A stretch of 64,000 nucleotides of DNA from Torreya grandis (taxonomy: Eukaryota; Streptophyta; Pinopsida; Cupressales; Taxaceae). The stretch's first letter is position 1. Every line of letters starts with the position of its first letter. The notes under the pieces are model-generated. The model did not search any database and was not told the origin of the DNA. It was given only the letters and a program-made list of their open reading frames with translations. The stretch is taken from the NCBI GenBank assembly GCA_037957365.1, contig JARHVA010004808.1, positions 1,364,827 to 1,428,826 of the forward strand, in the 5' to 3' direction. A program made the translations under genes and the position numbers. Below are positions 13,840 to 24,369 of this stretch, piece by piece.

Positions 13840-13952
13840 CCACCATGGTGGTAATGTTTTTTCTAGAAAGTCTATGACATTTATGTTTATATCATGTGGT
13901 GGTTACATAGCTTCTAGTATGAAAATAATAACACCGTTGTAACCACCATGGT
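13840..13952. repeat. CCACCATGGTGG palindromes
   Basis: A perfect 12-bp palindrome CCACCATGGTGG lies at 13840-13851 and a second copy of its core, ACCACCATGGT, at about 13942-13952. Related words (ccacaatgg...ccattgtgg) occur in the gypsy LTR at 27490-27516. Such inverted words may mark U3-type control sequence or simply old hairpins. Confidence 0.5.
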
Positions 13953-13979
13953 CTTTATGTAATGACACTTTTATAAGGT

Positions 13980-15960
13980 GAAAATTTTTCCAAGAGGAGA
14001 AGAAGGTTACTTTAGGTAAAATTTTAAGGCCAAAGAACTAATCTAGGCCATTATAATTATGTTTTTAGGGAGTATACATTTGTTTGAATAGAGTGAGGGA
14101 GTAGGAATGATATCTTAGGATTTTGGGGTGGTTAAAAACTAATGAGTTGGATACAATAGAAAATAAAACTATAATAAGGATTTATTGAGTGGGGATTGTT
14201 TTCCCATTATACAGGTTGATCTATGATCTATTCACTTACTAGGACATAAATCATAACACTTTTTTTATTTCCCCAGGTTGTAGGAAAGTGGAATATCACT
14301 CTCACAAACATATATTAGATACTGGTGTTGTTTTCCATAGGTATGGAGGTAACCTTGAGAGAGACCATAGATAGAGGTGATCCCTATAGTTTATAAAATT
14401 ACTTTAGTGGTGTTGATGCACCTGATATGGGTGCAAAATACAAGATTAGATTGGTGGGGGTGGAGTGGGTAGTGATCCCAACCCTTTCCAAGGTGATTAT
14501 AGGAATCCTTACATCCCATATTGTGAAGATAATGGGAATGATCACCTGATATATATTTTTACCCCTAGTTAGGATCATTAAGGAGAGGGGTTGATGGTTT
14601 GTATGGGCACATAAGGTTCTAGCATAGACCTACAAATATATGTATCAAATCTCCAAGTTGGGGTATTTATCCATTATCCATCTTACACTCTTCATAATAT
14701 ATAATTTTTATCACATGATCCCTTACTAGTGAAGGTAATTATTGGGTCTATGAGGGACATTAGGACATCTAAGTGGATAAGCATGACACCCTTTAAGCAC
14801 TTACCATGAGTAGTGGATGATTTGACATCAAAAAATTTGGTGGATTTGCCTTATCAAGGGATTGATCATTAGTGGGTAGATAAGATGGCCACTATTGTGG
14901 GTTATGAGAGTACACAAAAGGTTATGGACATGTAGTTACATGTGGAGGTGCACCTAATGGATAGGGTGCCCAACTAGTATGGGCTATGACATGTAGCTAA
15001 TTTGCTCATTCCACATGTAGTGTTGTGGGGGGAGAGAGATATATGGGATGCTTAGATTGAGAGGTTAATTTAACATCCCATTACAACAAATAATCCCTTA
15101 ATTATAGAGACAAAGAGTATATTTATAGGAGGGGGATCAAAAATATGGTAATAACATGTATAAGTTGCAGTGGTCATCATAGTTCTAGTTAGAGGATATT
15201 AATAAGCACAAGCTGGAGGAGGGGGAGATGTAGACCAAGACACTATAGGGGAAACTAATCACATATTAGAGGTGAGATAGTAGTAGAAGAGGCATATAAT
15301 ATGAACTATGATGAGGACTCATACTTGAATTGGTAGGAGGGTGACCCAAGTAAAAAAATGTGTTATTTACTTTAATTATTTATCACATTAACTTATAGTT
15401 TATTACATAGATTTTGTTTTATTTTATATGACTAGAGATTTTATGTCTATTTTTTATATTAAAGAGTCAACCACTGAGTGGAGGACCATGATCATAAACA
15501 CTCTAGTCAACATTTTTCATGTGGGTACTAGTCTTAGTAGGGATCAAATTTTGGTAGATACAAGTCTTACTACCACCATAGGAAGATGAATAGAAGTTTT
15601 TTTCTCATCATATCATGTATCTTTGAAGTTGAGTTAGGTGAAAATGGTTATTTTTTCCTAGCATATCAAGTTAAGAATTTGAGTGAGTGAGATCACTGGG
15701 TAAGAGGAGTTTAAGATTCATCCAATTATAAAAATGAGGGACAACTTCCCATCCAAAAAACTATTGTAGGTGACACAAGATCAAGAGCCATAGCCCATGT
15801 AACTCCTTGATGTCAAGACCTTATCATGGGATAAGGAATATGAGTCCTATGAATTCAAATTCTAGAGGTGATTAGTATCTTCCATCAAGGACTTAAGATC
15901 ACACTTATTATATATATTTTTGGATTTTTAGATATATAAAACACTTTCCCTCTAAGAAGG
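13980..15960 (+). pseudogene. antisense extra-ORF remnant, weakly plant-mobile-domain-like
   Basis: This stretch lies between the integrase tail and the 3' LTR but reads best on the plus strand, opposite to gag and pol. It has a less AT-rich, codon-like texture with many in-frame stops. Around 14850-15090 one frame gives the short pieces 'VDDLTSKNLVDLPYQGIDH', 'MDRVPN.YGL.HV' and 'PHVVLWGERDIWDA' in that order. The RVP(R/N)QYGL-like piece resembles the 'RVMRQFG' signature of the plant mobile domain (aminotransferase-like) family. Extra ORFs downstream of pol, some of them antisense, are known in the Tat lineage of plant Ty3/gypsy elements. The frame match is seen; the family assignment is a weak inference. 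It could instead be debris of another transposon. Confidence 0.35.
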
Positions 15961-17259
15961 AGATTTGTAATGAGACATGATGTATATAAACTGACAATTA
16001 TTATATATAAATAGATTTTAACTTAAATTATTATCTATCATCTTACACTATTGTTTAATTTTATGTATGATTTTTAGTTTTTACATGTTAAATGAATATA
16101 AATATGATGAAATGCTCATGTATCTTTGATTTGATAAATGTTATGGATATGCTTATAATTTGACATCTGGTAAAAAGTGTATACACACATAATGTGATGA
16201 ATTCTTACAAGATTAAAAATGTGCCAAAGTGCAAGTGATGATTGATCTATTTCATTTATACAAAAAATAAATTTCAACTTATAACAAAGGGGATAGAAGG
16301 GAGATAGGAGATACAAGATAATGGGAGGAAAAAACTATTCATCAACATTTTATAAGGAATAAAAGGCTGACCTAATCCTCATAAGAAAAAGGGGAAAATG
16401 TACTTATTACTAAGCTAAAAGAAAAATAGATTTGTTGCCTTTGCATAGATATGGCCAACCATGATAGACTTGGTGAGAGGGACAACATTATCATTTTGGC
16501 ATAGACATCTAGGCATGTTTTCTATGGATTTTTTAATTTTTAGACACTTTTTGAATTGATTTTCCTCTCTATTTGATTATGTGAACCCCTAAACTTAGTC
16601 TCATGCAATTAGCATAACACGTGGGCTCATCACCAAGGATAAATGTAGGTGAGTAAGGTCATCTCCCCCAATTTTAACCCCATGCAACTAGTAGGATGCA
16701 AGGGATCAACACCAAGGATTAGTAAAGGTCAAGAGATGTGAGATTTGATTTTATTTTCATAAGCTTGAGTTTGCATTAGTGTATTTTTTCCTTGCTCTCT
16801 TTTTTTGGGAAGGTTCTTTCCCCAAATCTTGGCCCCATACAACTAGTAAAATGAAAGGGCTCATCATTGAGGACCAAAATATGTAGATAAGGTTACCTAG
16901 TTTATTTCATGTTAGTGTTTTTTCTTGGAGAGAGATGTGAAAATGGGATATTGTCATGGACAAGCTTCTATAATTGAATGTAGACTAGAGTTCCTAAGTT
17001 TGTAAGAAAGTATAAAGGAAAGAGGTACATAATGCTCATAATATTAGCTTAAGAATATTTATCAAGCTAATTTTGAGAATGTTTTCTAAGGGGAATAAGG
17101 TGAAATGAATAATGATATAGGATGGTTTTCTACATTTTTTAAGTCCTTATTATGAGAACTCATAGATAAACAATCACCAAACAAAATAACCAAAATGTAA
17201 AACAACACATGAACAATGGGATGTTTATTTATTATGCCTTGATGGCAATGTTAAATTTA

Positions 17260-17260
<1 letters not shown>
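15961..17260 (-). other. noncoding part of the gypsy 3' region
   Basis: Apart from the short repeat at 16595-16885, I recognise nothing here. The open frame at 16316-16116 (minus, 66 aa) has no family signature and is probably chance in AT-rich DNA. Confidence 0.5.
16595..16885. repeat. three-copy degenerate short repeat in the gypsy 3' region
   Basis: The phrase 'catgcaactagtaggatgca' followed by 'agggctcatcaccaaggac' recurs in varied form near 16604, 16680 and 16835, each copy followed by a 'gtaggt/gtaaggt' tail. The spacing is about 76 and 155 bp, roughly one and two units. It belongs to the non-pol section between the integrase tail and the antisense remnant. Confidence 0.6.

Positions 17261-17320
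<60 letters not shown>
17261..17320. repeat. (TG)n microsatellite
   Basis: A pure 60-bp TG run. It directly follows the end of the integrase C-terminal remnant when the element is read on the minus strand. Confidence 0.97.
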
Positions 17321-17324
<4 letters not shown>

Positions 17325-17329
17325 AATGT

Positions 17330-17640
17330 TTTAAATGTAAAGATTTCACATAGTTATTTAAATCCTTTCCCTCTAAATTTCACAACTGATAGGCTCCATT
17401 ATTAAAATATTCAATCACTAAATTTGGAGCCAACCCATTGGGTCTAAAATTTTGAGCTTCTCCCTTATTCTAATTTATTCTACTGTTAAGTCTTAGGACA
17501 AGGTTTCCTACTTGTATAGGACTTTCATGAACATTTTTATGATACTCAAAATATTTCTCATAAGGCATAATCATTTTATCTCTTTTTTCATATTCAAATA
17601 AGGAAAAGAAAAAGTTTGGAATAACTCGATAAGAATTTAT
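17330..17640 (-). pseudogene. integrase C-terminal remnant (Ty3/gypsy)
   Basis: Minus-strand translation, with stops, gives 'FEYEKRDKMIMPYEKYFEYH', then 'VHESPIQVGNLVLRLNSR', 'NKGEAQNFRPNGLAPNLV' and 'IEYFNNGAYQL..LEGKDL'. This is the typical end of a gypsy integrase: the 'vGdLVLr...' strand, the 'f.pnWlGPy.i.e' segment and the 'GAYqL...eG' segment, which follow the catalytic core. The core with its D,D(35)E residues, the zinc finger and all of RT/RNase H are not present upstream at the expected place. It contains internal stops and cannot be expressed. Confidence 0.8.
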
Positions 17641-18255
17641 TTATAGTCTTATACTTCTCCCAAGGAGATAAAAGATCCATTCTTAAGGATTTTTCAGTTG
17701 CTCTTTAGAACCAATGATAATTTTTATGGTTTCTAAGTTCAAATAATGAGTTCCTTCCTCAATAAATGATAGGGTAGAGGGAAGGCAAATGATTTCATTA
17801 TCTAATTTAACATATAAACTAAATTTTTTAATGCATGATGGGGAATTGATTGACTACATTGATGGGTGGATCATCAAGCCCTTTTAGGGGATTATCTTCA
17901 TTCCATATGACTTATATCATGTTGATGTGGTGGAATTTGATAGTGGAGTTGAGAAAATCTAATCTAAAGGTATGTAAGGACTATACATTATGATCCTATA
18001 TGGATCAAATTGGAGTTTGATAGGTTCATCCTCTATTAAAATAGTTATGATTTCAACCAATGAATTTTTTGAGACACCTAGCATTTTCAAGGGCATTCCC
18101 TCAATTTTTTACATTTTATTAACTCCAATTTCATCTAGGTTTATATTTGGTGAGGTTTTGGATCTTTTATAATTTTAATTTAAGATTATTTTGGTTTTTA
18201 TGGGTTCCTTAACCTTGGTTGAATGTAGAGGCTTCACCACACCATTGCTAGGTAG
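17641..18255 (-). pseudogene. pol linker after protease, RT missing
   Basis: Minus-strand pieces such as 'MPLKMLGVSKNSLVEIITI', 'DEPIKLQFDPYRIIMYSPY' and 'MKIIPLKGLDDPPI' form a continuous but stop-broken coding stretch linking the protease remnant to the integrase tail. I do not recognise RT motifs (no YxDD-type box, no LPQG). It may be the acidic stretch that precedes RT in these elements, fused to the integrase end by an internal deletion. The plus-strand open frame at 17990-18172 is its shadow. Confidence 0.5.
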
Positions 18256-18720
18256 GTGATAGTTTATATGAATCTTTGGTCTCTTGTTGAGGTTGGATTG
18301 GAGAGATTTAAAGGATTTAAATCCCATTGAGAAATAAAAACCTTCCCACAATGAATTAATTTAATCTCTTTGAATAGGGTAAAATGGATCGCTTTCATCC
18401 TATACATCAAGGGTATTCCCATGATCATGTTATATTGTGTGTCTTTATGAATCATGTAAAACCACATTAACATGGTTTTGGGGTGTTATAGGCCACAATG
18501 ATAGTCTAATTCCTTTGTTAAAGTCTCTATAATAGGTCAAATTACTAGAATCACAATGGTCTTAATGGAGGTAGACTTGAGGCTTTTGTATCCTTGTAAG
18601 GTGATTCAAGTGGTGGAACAATTAGTTTTTCCATATCAAAGGTTTTGGAGAAATGAAAATTATATTATGTTTACAAAACCCCATCATCTACCATCACTCT
18701 CTTCACATAATTATTATAAA
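18256..18720 (-). pseudogene. retropepsin-type protease remnant (Ty3/gypsy)
   Basis: Two pieces identify an aspartic protease. Near 18705-18677 the minus strand gives 'YVKRVMVDDG', matching the catalytic 'vlvD.GSS' loop of plant gypsy proteases with a DDG triplet. At 18473-18264 the open frame gives 'YNMIMGIPLMYRMKAIHFTL' and then 'KEIKLIHCGKVF', matching the conserved 'yN.ilGrpwl...kaipStlHq.iKf' C-terminal part of the domain. Between the two pieces lie frameshifts and stops. In a live element this enzyme cleaves the Gag-Pol polyprotein. The plus-strand frame at 18556-18774 is antisense shadow. Confidence 0.8.
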
Positions 18721-19199
18721 TCTAGACTTGAAGATCCAAAGTTGAATCCCCCTCCTAGCAATCTTGATGTTTGATGGAAGACTCCTACTGTTAAAAACAT
18801 AATAAATTTCTCTCAAGTTTTGACAGGTGGAAACATGTCTAAGTCAATGTGATTAAATTGGGCCTATAGTGGAGGCATGACATTAGATAAGTGGATAAAT
18901 CCCAAGGCATCAATTAATGTCAAATGATGGGTGGGAGAGTTTTTAAACAAGTACATACAAGAAATGAGGGAAAATGTTTTTATCACATTTTTAACTATAT
19001 CATAATTTTTCACGGACCTAGGATTAGTTTGAGTATTGATCTATAAAATGTTCATGGAAATGGGATTCATTGGATGGTACTACATTATGAGAGTTATGAC
19101 ATTTACATCCTTATCTATTTATAGTTATACAATGCCTATCATCCTATTTTTCCCTTGGGGTCCTAATTGAGGATCCACATCATGGTTGCTAGGTGCATA

Positions 19200-20900
19200 A
19201 GTGGAAGCTTTGGCATCATGGGTGCATGATAACAAGGGTTGGTGAGTGAGATTATTATATTTTTATTTTTATGCCTTGAACTTCTATTGATTAGGAAATG
19301 GGTTTTGATATATGAATAATATGGCATTTTAAGGCAACACAAGACTTATTGATGAAGCTTGCATGTTGGCATTAACATTCCCTAAGAACATCTATACATA
19401 GGTCTATCATTGGTTTTTAGGGAGTATTTGAATATTTTATTGTATTCCCAATAAAAATGGGTCTCATGGCCAATGAATCTATGGAAAATATTGTATGCAT
19501 TAAGATCATAATCTCAAGGCCTCTAATTTGGTCTTGTTGACCAAACCTTTATAGTTGTTGCCTTGGTAAAAGTATTGTCTTTGGTTTTGGTCATTATTTT
19601 AAAAATGGCCTTGGAACTAATTTTTAAATTCCATGATGTGATGGGGAGGGTGGTTAAATTCCACCACATTAACCACATGCAAAGGGTTTTGGTTCCCCAC
19701 ATCATTGTTATTGTTATTGTTATTCATGGGTTAGCTTTGGTTACTATTCATGTTATTCATGCTTTTTGTTTTATCACTACATCATTTATACTGGCATTAT
19801 GATTCATGTTCAAAATCTTGGTGCCTTGATTGTTGGGGTTCTTTTTGTTTGTATTTAGATAACCACCATTATTCTAGCTAGGTATGATTAATCACTCATT
19901 ATATCCCTAAGTTATATGACCATTATCAGTGGCTACTTGGTCTATTCTCAAATAAATCTCAAGAATTTATTCATACTACATGTAAAGGAAGTTTTGAATA
20001 TATTCCTTCATCATATTTTTGAGAGAATGCAAAAAGATATCATACAACTCTCATTGGTCCATGTGTGGGGTGTTAGCCAAGGAGTATAAGAATTATCTCC
20101 ATCTAGTGATGAAATTAGAAACAAATTCATTAGACTCTTGATTTATATACAAGAACTCCCATATGATAATCTTAAGAATTTTGTTCATATCAAAATCCTT
20201 CACAAACTTTTCCATGAGTTTTTAGAAGGAATGAATGGATGCCTTAGGTAGGTGGTATTAATAATTAGGGGATATTCCTCCCAGGTATTTGTAAATATTT
20301 TAGAAACCACCCCACCCTAGGGTATATAATATTTGACAATGTTTGTGCATGTATTTAAATGTGCATTAGGATATCCCTCCCATTTATAAATGGGGGGTTT
20401 AGGTATGGGATGTGGTAGGAGTACCCCTTTTATGTTTTGTTCAAGTGTTTATTTTAGATACTTTATGTAAGTCCCCATGGCACTAGAATCCATCAAAGGA
20501 ACATAGGTATGAGCTCAAAGGTTAGAGTTAGGATATTAAATAGGTGAGAAACCACTTAAATTAAAATGTGTGGGTTGGTAAGATAGGGTATAGTAGGTTG
20601 GGAAGTAGTTTTTTTAGCTATGTAGACTTGAAAAACATGTGGTAATAATGAAGTAAGGAACTATAATAATAAGCAACATTTAATGCTTTCAAAATTGGAA
20701 TATATGTAGGCAGAACATTGGCTAGTATGTAACTACAAGGAATAAAGGGTGGAGACATGTTGGTCATCACATTTTTTAAAGGGATATAGGTGAAATAACC
20801 TCCCACAATAACTTGAGTTAGGGGTTGATAGGAATGATGGATGTTATAAGCTACAAGGTTAGGGACTCTATGAGTAAGAATGTACCTGGGATATTATTTG
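19200..20900 (-). pseudogene. gag remnant of the gypsy element
   Basis: The capsid-type retrotransposon gag domain is readable across stops at about 20300-20000 on the minus strand: 'KASIHSF.KLMEKFVKDFDM', then 'WEFLYINQESNEFVSNFITR', then 'WR.FLYSLANTPHMDQ'. This parallels the usual 'lp.sI.sF.eL...F...f...........L...kQ...Es..ef..RW' pattern. Further downstream (19740-19600) an Asn-rich run and 'VGNQNPLHVVNVVEFNHPPH' mark the gag C-terminus. Near 18.96-19.1 kb a broken 'DVNVIT' piece resembles the 'NVITRS' linker before the protease. I could not find a clean CCHC zinc knuckle. Open frames here on either strand (19705-19523, 19563-19802, 20806-20618) are fragments or shadows. Confidence 0.75.
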
Positions 20901-21680
20901 AAATGTAGTTAGTGGGAGGTGGGTTATATGGGTATTGTGGTAGTTAGTATGTTTATATTGGGATGGGAAAGGAGGAATGGCCATGGTCATGGTATTTAGA
21001 TACCATCCCTTGAATTTGAGATTATTTATTTCTCTCTAAATCATAAATGTGACCCACCAAGGTGGAAATGAATTAATTTGATGAAGAAGAAGTGTTAAAT
21101 TTAAGAAACTTATTTGTGTAAGATTCATGAGGGAATGAGTCATCGTGGTTTGTTCATGATAAAGGGAAGTTTTTTAGTTTAGCATTGGAGAGATGTGAGG
21201 GAATATGTAGTTGGCTCAGCCCATCTTTTGGGTAGTTGATTATTTCAACATATAGATCAAATCTTCACACACTTTCTATATCTAGCTTTGCAAGCTAATA
21301 TGTGGTTTGATTATGATATGAGGGTAGATCCCTTCTACAACATTAAAAGCCATATTTTTAGAGTATAGGTAATTATTTGTGGTTTCATAAGGGTTGCATA
21401 CCTATTGAATCACTACCCTAGACTTGATTTTCAAGTTTGAGGAAGAAGAGTTTATGAATTAGCTCTTCAAATTTTAAGTGGAGTTGTTATTCCAACTAAA
21501 TAAAGAGGCTTCACTAGGAACTTAGTGGTTTTTTTTATGGCTCTCAAAGTCAAAATTTATCTCCAACTCTTGGCCAAACATATTCATGGGGTATATAAAT
21601 ACCCATAAAATAAATATAATAAAGGAGATAAGGTGGAAAAGGATAGAAAAGAGGCTAAATTAAAAGAATAACCCTTTTAT
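20901..21680 (-). other. gypsy leader between primer site and gag
   Basis: Between the primer-binding site and recognisable gag there is about 0.8 kb without a readable domain. It may include the untranslated leader and a decayed gag N-terminus. Confidence 0.45.
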
Positions 21681-21694
21681 GTCAAGTTCACCAA
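21681..21694 (-). promoter_or_regulatory. primer-binding site of the gypsy element
   Basis: Immediately inside the LTR edge the minus strand reads TTGGTGAACTTGAC. It starts with TGG after a few bases, as expected for a site pairing with the CCA end of a tRNA. The second LTR element has TTTGGTGAACCTGAC at the same place (48883-48897). I could not assign the tRNA from memory. Confidence 0.65.
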
Positions 21695-23384
21695 TTTTTG
21701 TATGATCAAAAAATGACATACTAAAATTTTCATACTCAAACTCTCAAGGTCTAGTTGAGATATTTGATGAATGGATATCAAGATTGATGGTCTAGTGAGG
21801 CGGTTAAACAAAACATTATGGTTGAGGGTTATGTGCTAGAAGAGGTGGAGGAATAGGTTGGCTAGGTTGAGGTGAAAGCATGGTGTTTTGGATGACAAGT
21901 GATAAAGGGTGATCATGGTGATACCAACATAGCTCACTTGCATCATGTTTCTCATTAAGAGTGGAAAATTTATAGGATATATAATCCTAAGAACCCTTAG
22001 TGTGAATGAGTACAAGGTATCAAAGTTCTTAGTCAATGCTCAATTTAGGTAATAATGTTGTAAAACCCTAAGAATTTGGATAACATGATGGGGTTGACCA
22101 TGAAAATTTAATGTCATCTAAAAAATGAATGAAAATAAGATTAGTTTATTCCTAAGCATGGAGGAAAAATAAAGTGGAAGGCTCAAAATTGGATGTTGTT
22201 GAACTCGTGAGCTATGATTTAAAGGGGTATCACTATGACTAGATGTGCTATCGAGTGAGATCATTTGTCTATGATTTCAAGGTAGATAATGATAAGGTTA
22301 ATTAGTGGGTTATAATGTAAAACCTCAAATATAAGTTATTATTTAATGTCTCCTTGGATGGTACTTGATGAAATAGGAATTGGCACTCTATAAAATAAAT
22401 CGGCCTTATGGAGGTAGGGGCACTTAGGGAGAGCCATCCAATGGCGGGACAAGGTGGGTTTGTAATGTATTAAGTATATTTTTTATTTTTTATATTTATT
22501 TGAATGTTTAATATTTATATTTTAAATTAATTTATATCGATGTTTTAAAACTCGTACTCATTTGCATGAGGTTTGTTTTGAATTATTTTTGTAATGTTTT
22601 TGATAGGGTTTTACAATAAAAAAGAAACTAGATTGCTCGCGGAAATGAAAAAAAATAAAATAAAAAAAAATGAAAGGAGGAAAATGAAAATAAGTAAATT
22701 TTGTTTTTCTCTTTTTATTATTTTCAAAATTTTCAACAAATGCAATGCTTAAAACTAAAATTTGAAATGAAACATTCAAGTGCTGATTTTAATTTTTCCT
22801 AATTTAGAAAATGAGAGTTTTGCCTAAATCAAATGTCATTTTATTTTCAATTATTTTTAATTTTATTTTTTAATTAAAATAATTTAAATATAATATGAAA
22901 TTTGAGTTTCAAAATTAAAATTAAAATTAGATCTAATAACTTTGGTTGGGTTTGTTATACAACTCCTAAGTACTCAACAATTATTTCATGAATGCAAGCT
23001 AGAACACTAGTTTTAATATTTTTTAAATGATTGTTTGTGAAGATAAATGAGATGAGATTAAAAAAATTTAAAATAAAATTTATTATTTTCTGATTTTAAT
23101 AGCATTATTTTGTTTTCCAAATGATCAAAATCATCTCTAAGGTGCAAGTTTTCTTTTGTCTGGGTTTTCTAGTTTTTTGGGGTGTGTGTGTGGGTATTTT
23201 TTGGTGAGTGAAAGCTTTTGATAAAACTAAAAATAAAATTTCTTGATTAGTTTTACATATATTTTTTAATTTAAATAATCTTTTTGATATTTAGTTCAAT
23301 TGATATTATTTTAATAAATTATTATATGCGGATTCAACAAAGGAAAATAAAACTATTCTTTTCTTTGCAAGAGAGTGAAAGAGA

Positions 23385-23385
<1 letters not shown>

Positions 23386-23434
<49 letters not shown>
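23386..23434. repeat. (AT)n microsatellite in the 5' LTR
   Basis: A pure AT run of about 49 bp at the position where the partner LTR carries the 308-bp composite microsatellite. Both follow 'gagagtgaaagagaag'. Confidence 0.95.
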
Positions 23435-23440
<6 letters not shown>

Positions 23441-23486
23441 ATAGAATTATAATCTAATATAAATATAAATAAACAAAAATAATACA

Positions 23487-23968
23487 TGAATAAATATATA
23501 TGTAATGTATATACATAGGATAGATCTAAAATTGAATTGAATAACAAATCATACACATCTATATCAATGAACTCATGACACATGAAATAATGTGGGAAAA
23601 AATTGAAAGGTAAAAACCCCACAAAGTTATATTCATTAATTATGAAACATTTACCCAATACACATTTATTACTTCTCACTTCCTCTAAAATGTTTTCACA
23701 AAAAACTTTAATCACCATAGTATGTAAACAATAGGGGTAAAAACTTATTTATAGTGAAAATTGAAGGGAGGTGATCATTATAACTAATGCATATATCCAT
23801 CCTAAGAACAATTTAACTAACCAATAAGTAATGAATAATTTTTTTTTTATGATTTATTTCCACAAATTTTTTTAACTTTGTTAATAAATAGTAAATCACT
23901 ATTATTTAATTACCTAAAATGTACTAAGGTTCTATAATAACCCAACTTAGACATTAAATGTTCTAACA
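23487..23968 (-). repeat. 3' LTR of the copia element
   Basis: The minus strand begins TGTTAGAACATTTAATG at 23968, a start typical of plant copia LTRs, and ends ...TTTATTCA at 23487, where homology to the gypsy LTR resumes. Length is about 482 bp. The 94-aa frame at 23718-23434 lies in this LTR and is not taken as a gene. Confidence 0.7.
23745..23754 (-). promoter_or_regulatory. TATA box in the copia LTR
   Basis: The minus strand reads CACTATAAATAAG, a strong plant TATA box, about 215 bp inside the LTR start. This is a plausible U3 length for a 480-bp copia LTR. Confidence 0.5.
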
Positions 23969-23980
23969 CTTCCACTTAAT
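23969..23980 (-). other. polypurine tract of the copia element
   Basis: The minus strand reads ATTAAGTGGAAG directly before the LTR start TGTTAGAA. This fits the AAGTGGGAG-type tract that precedes copia 3' LTRs. Confidence 0.65.
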
Positions 23981-24369
23981 GGTAAGTGGGGAGAACATTC
24001 ATAGACACCTTAATAAAAAAAATTATACTATGTACAAATTTTAAGGCTTTAAAAACCTTCTTCATGCTAAGCATCACCTTTTAAACAAAATAAACTATAA
24101 TCCATAAATTAATCAAAAGTAAGTTTAGGCTAGCATGATCATGAAACTACATCTCATAGTTTCTCTTGGATAATCACTGAGCATATTGGGAGCCTTTTAT
24201 AATATAAATAATTCCATTACAAAGTATGATTTTATAAATTGGGTACAAAATTAAAACTTCCAGAAAAATTTTACTATAAAAATCACATAATTTCACATGA
24301 AGTTTACAATGCTTTAAAATGAGAAGTATAGAGAAAAATAAGTAACATATGGCCATTATGAAGTGGAAT

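Noticed and set aside
19563..19802. 79-aa plus-strand frame rich in Val and Ile
   Set aside because: It is the antisense shadow of the gag C-terminal region, whose minus-strand reading has recognisable family text.
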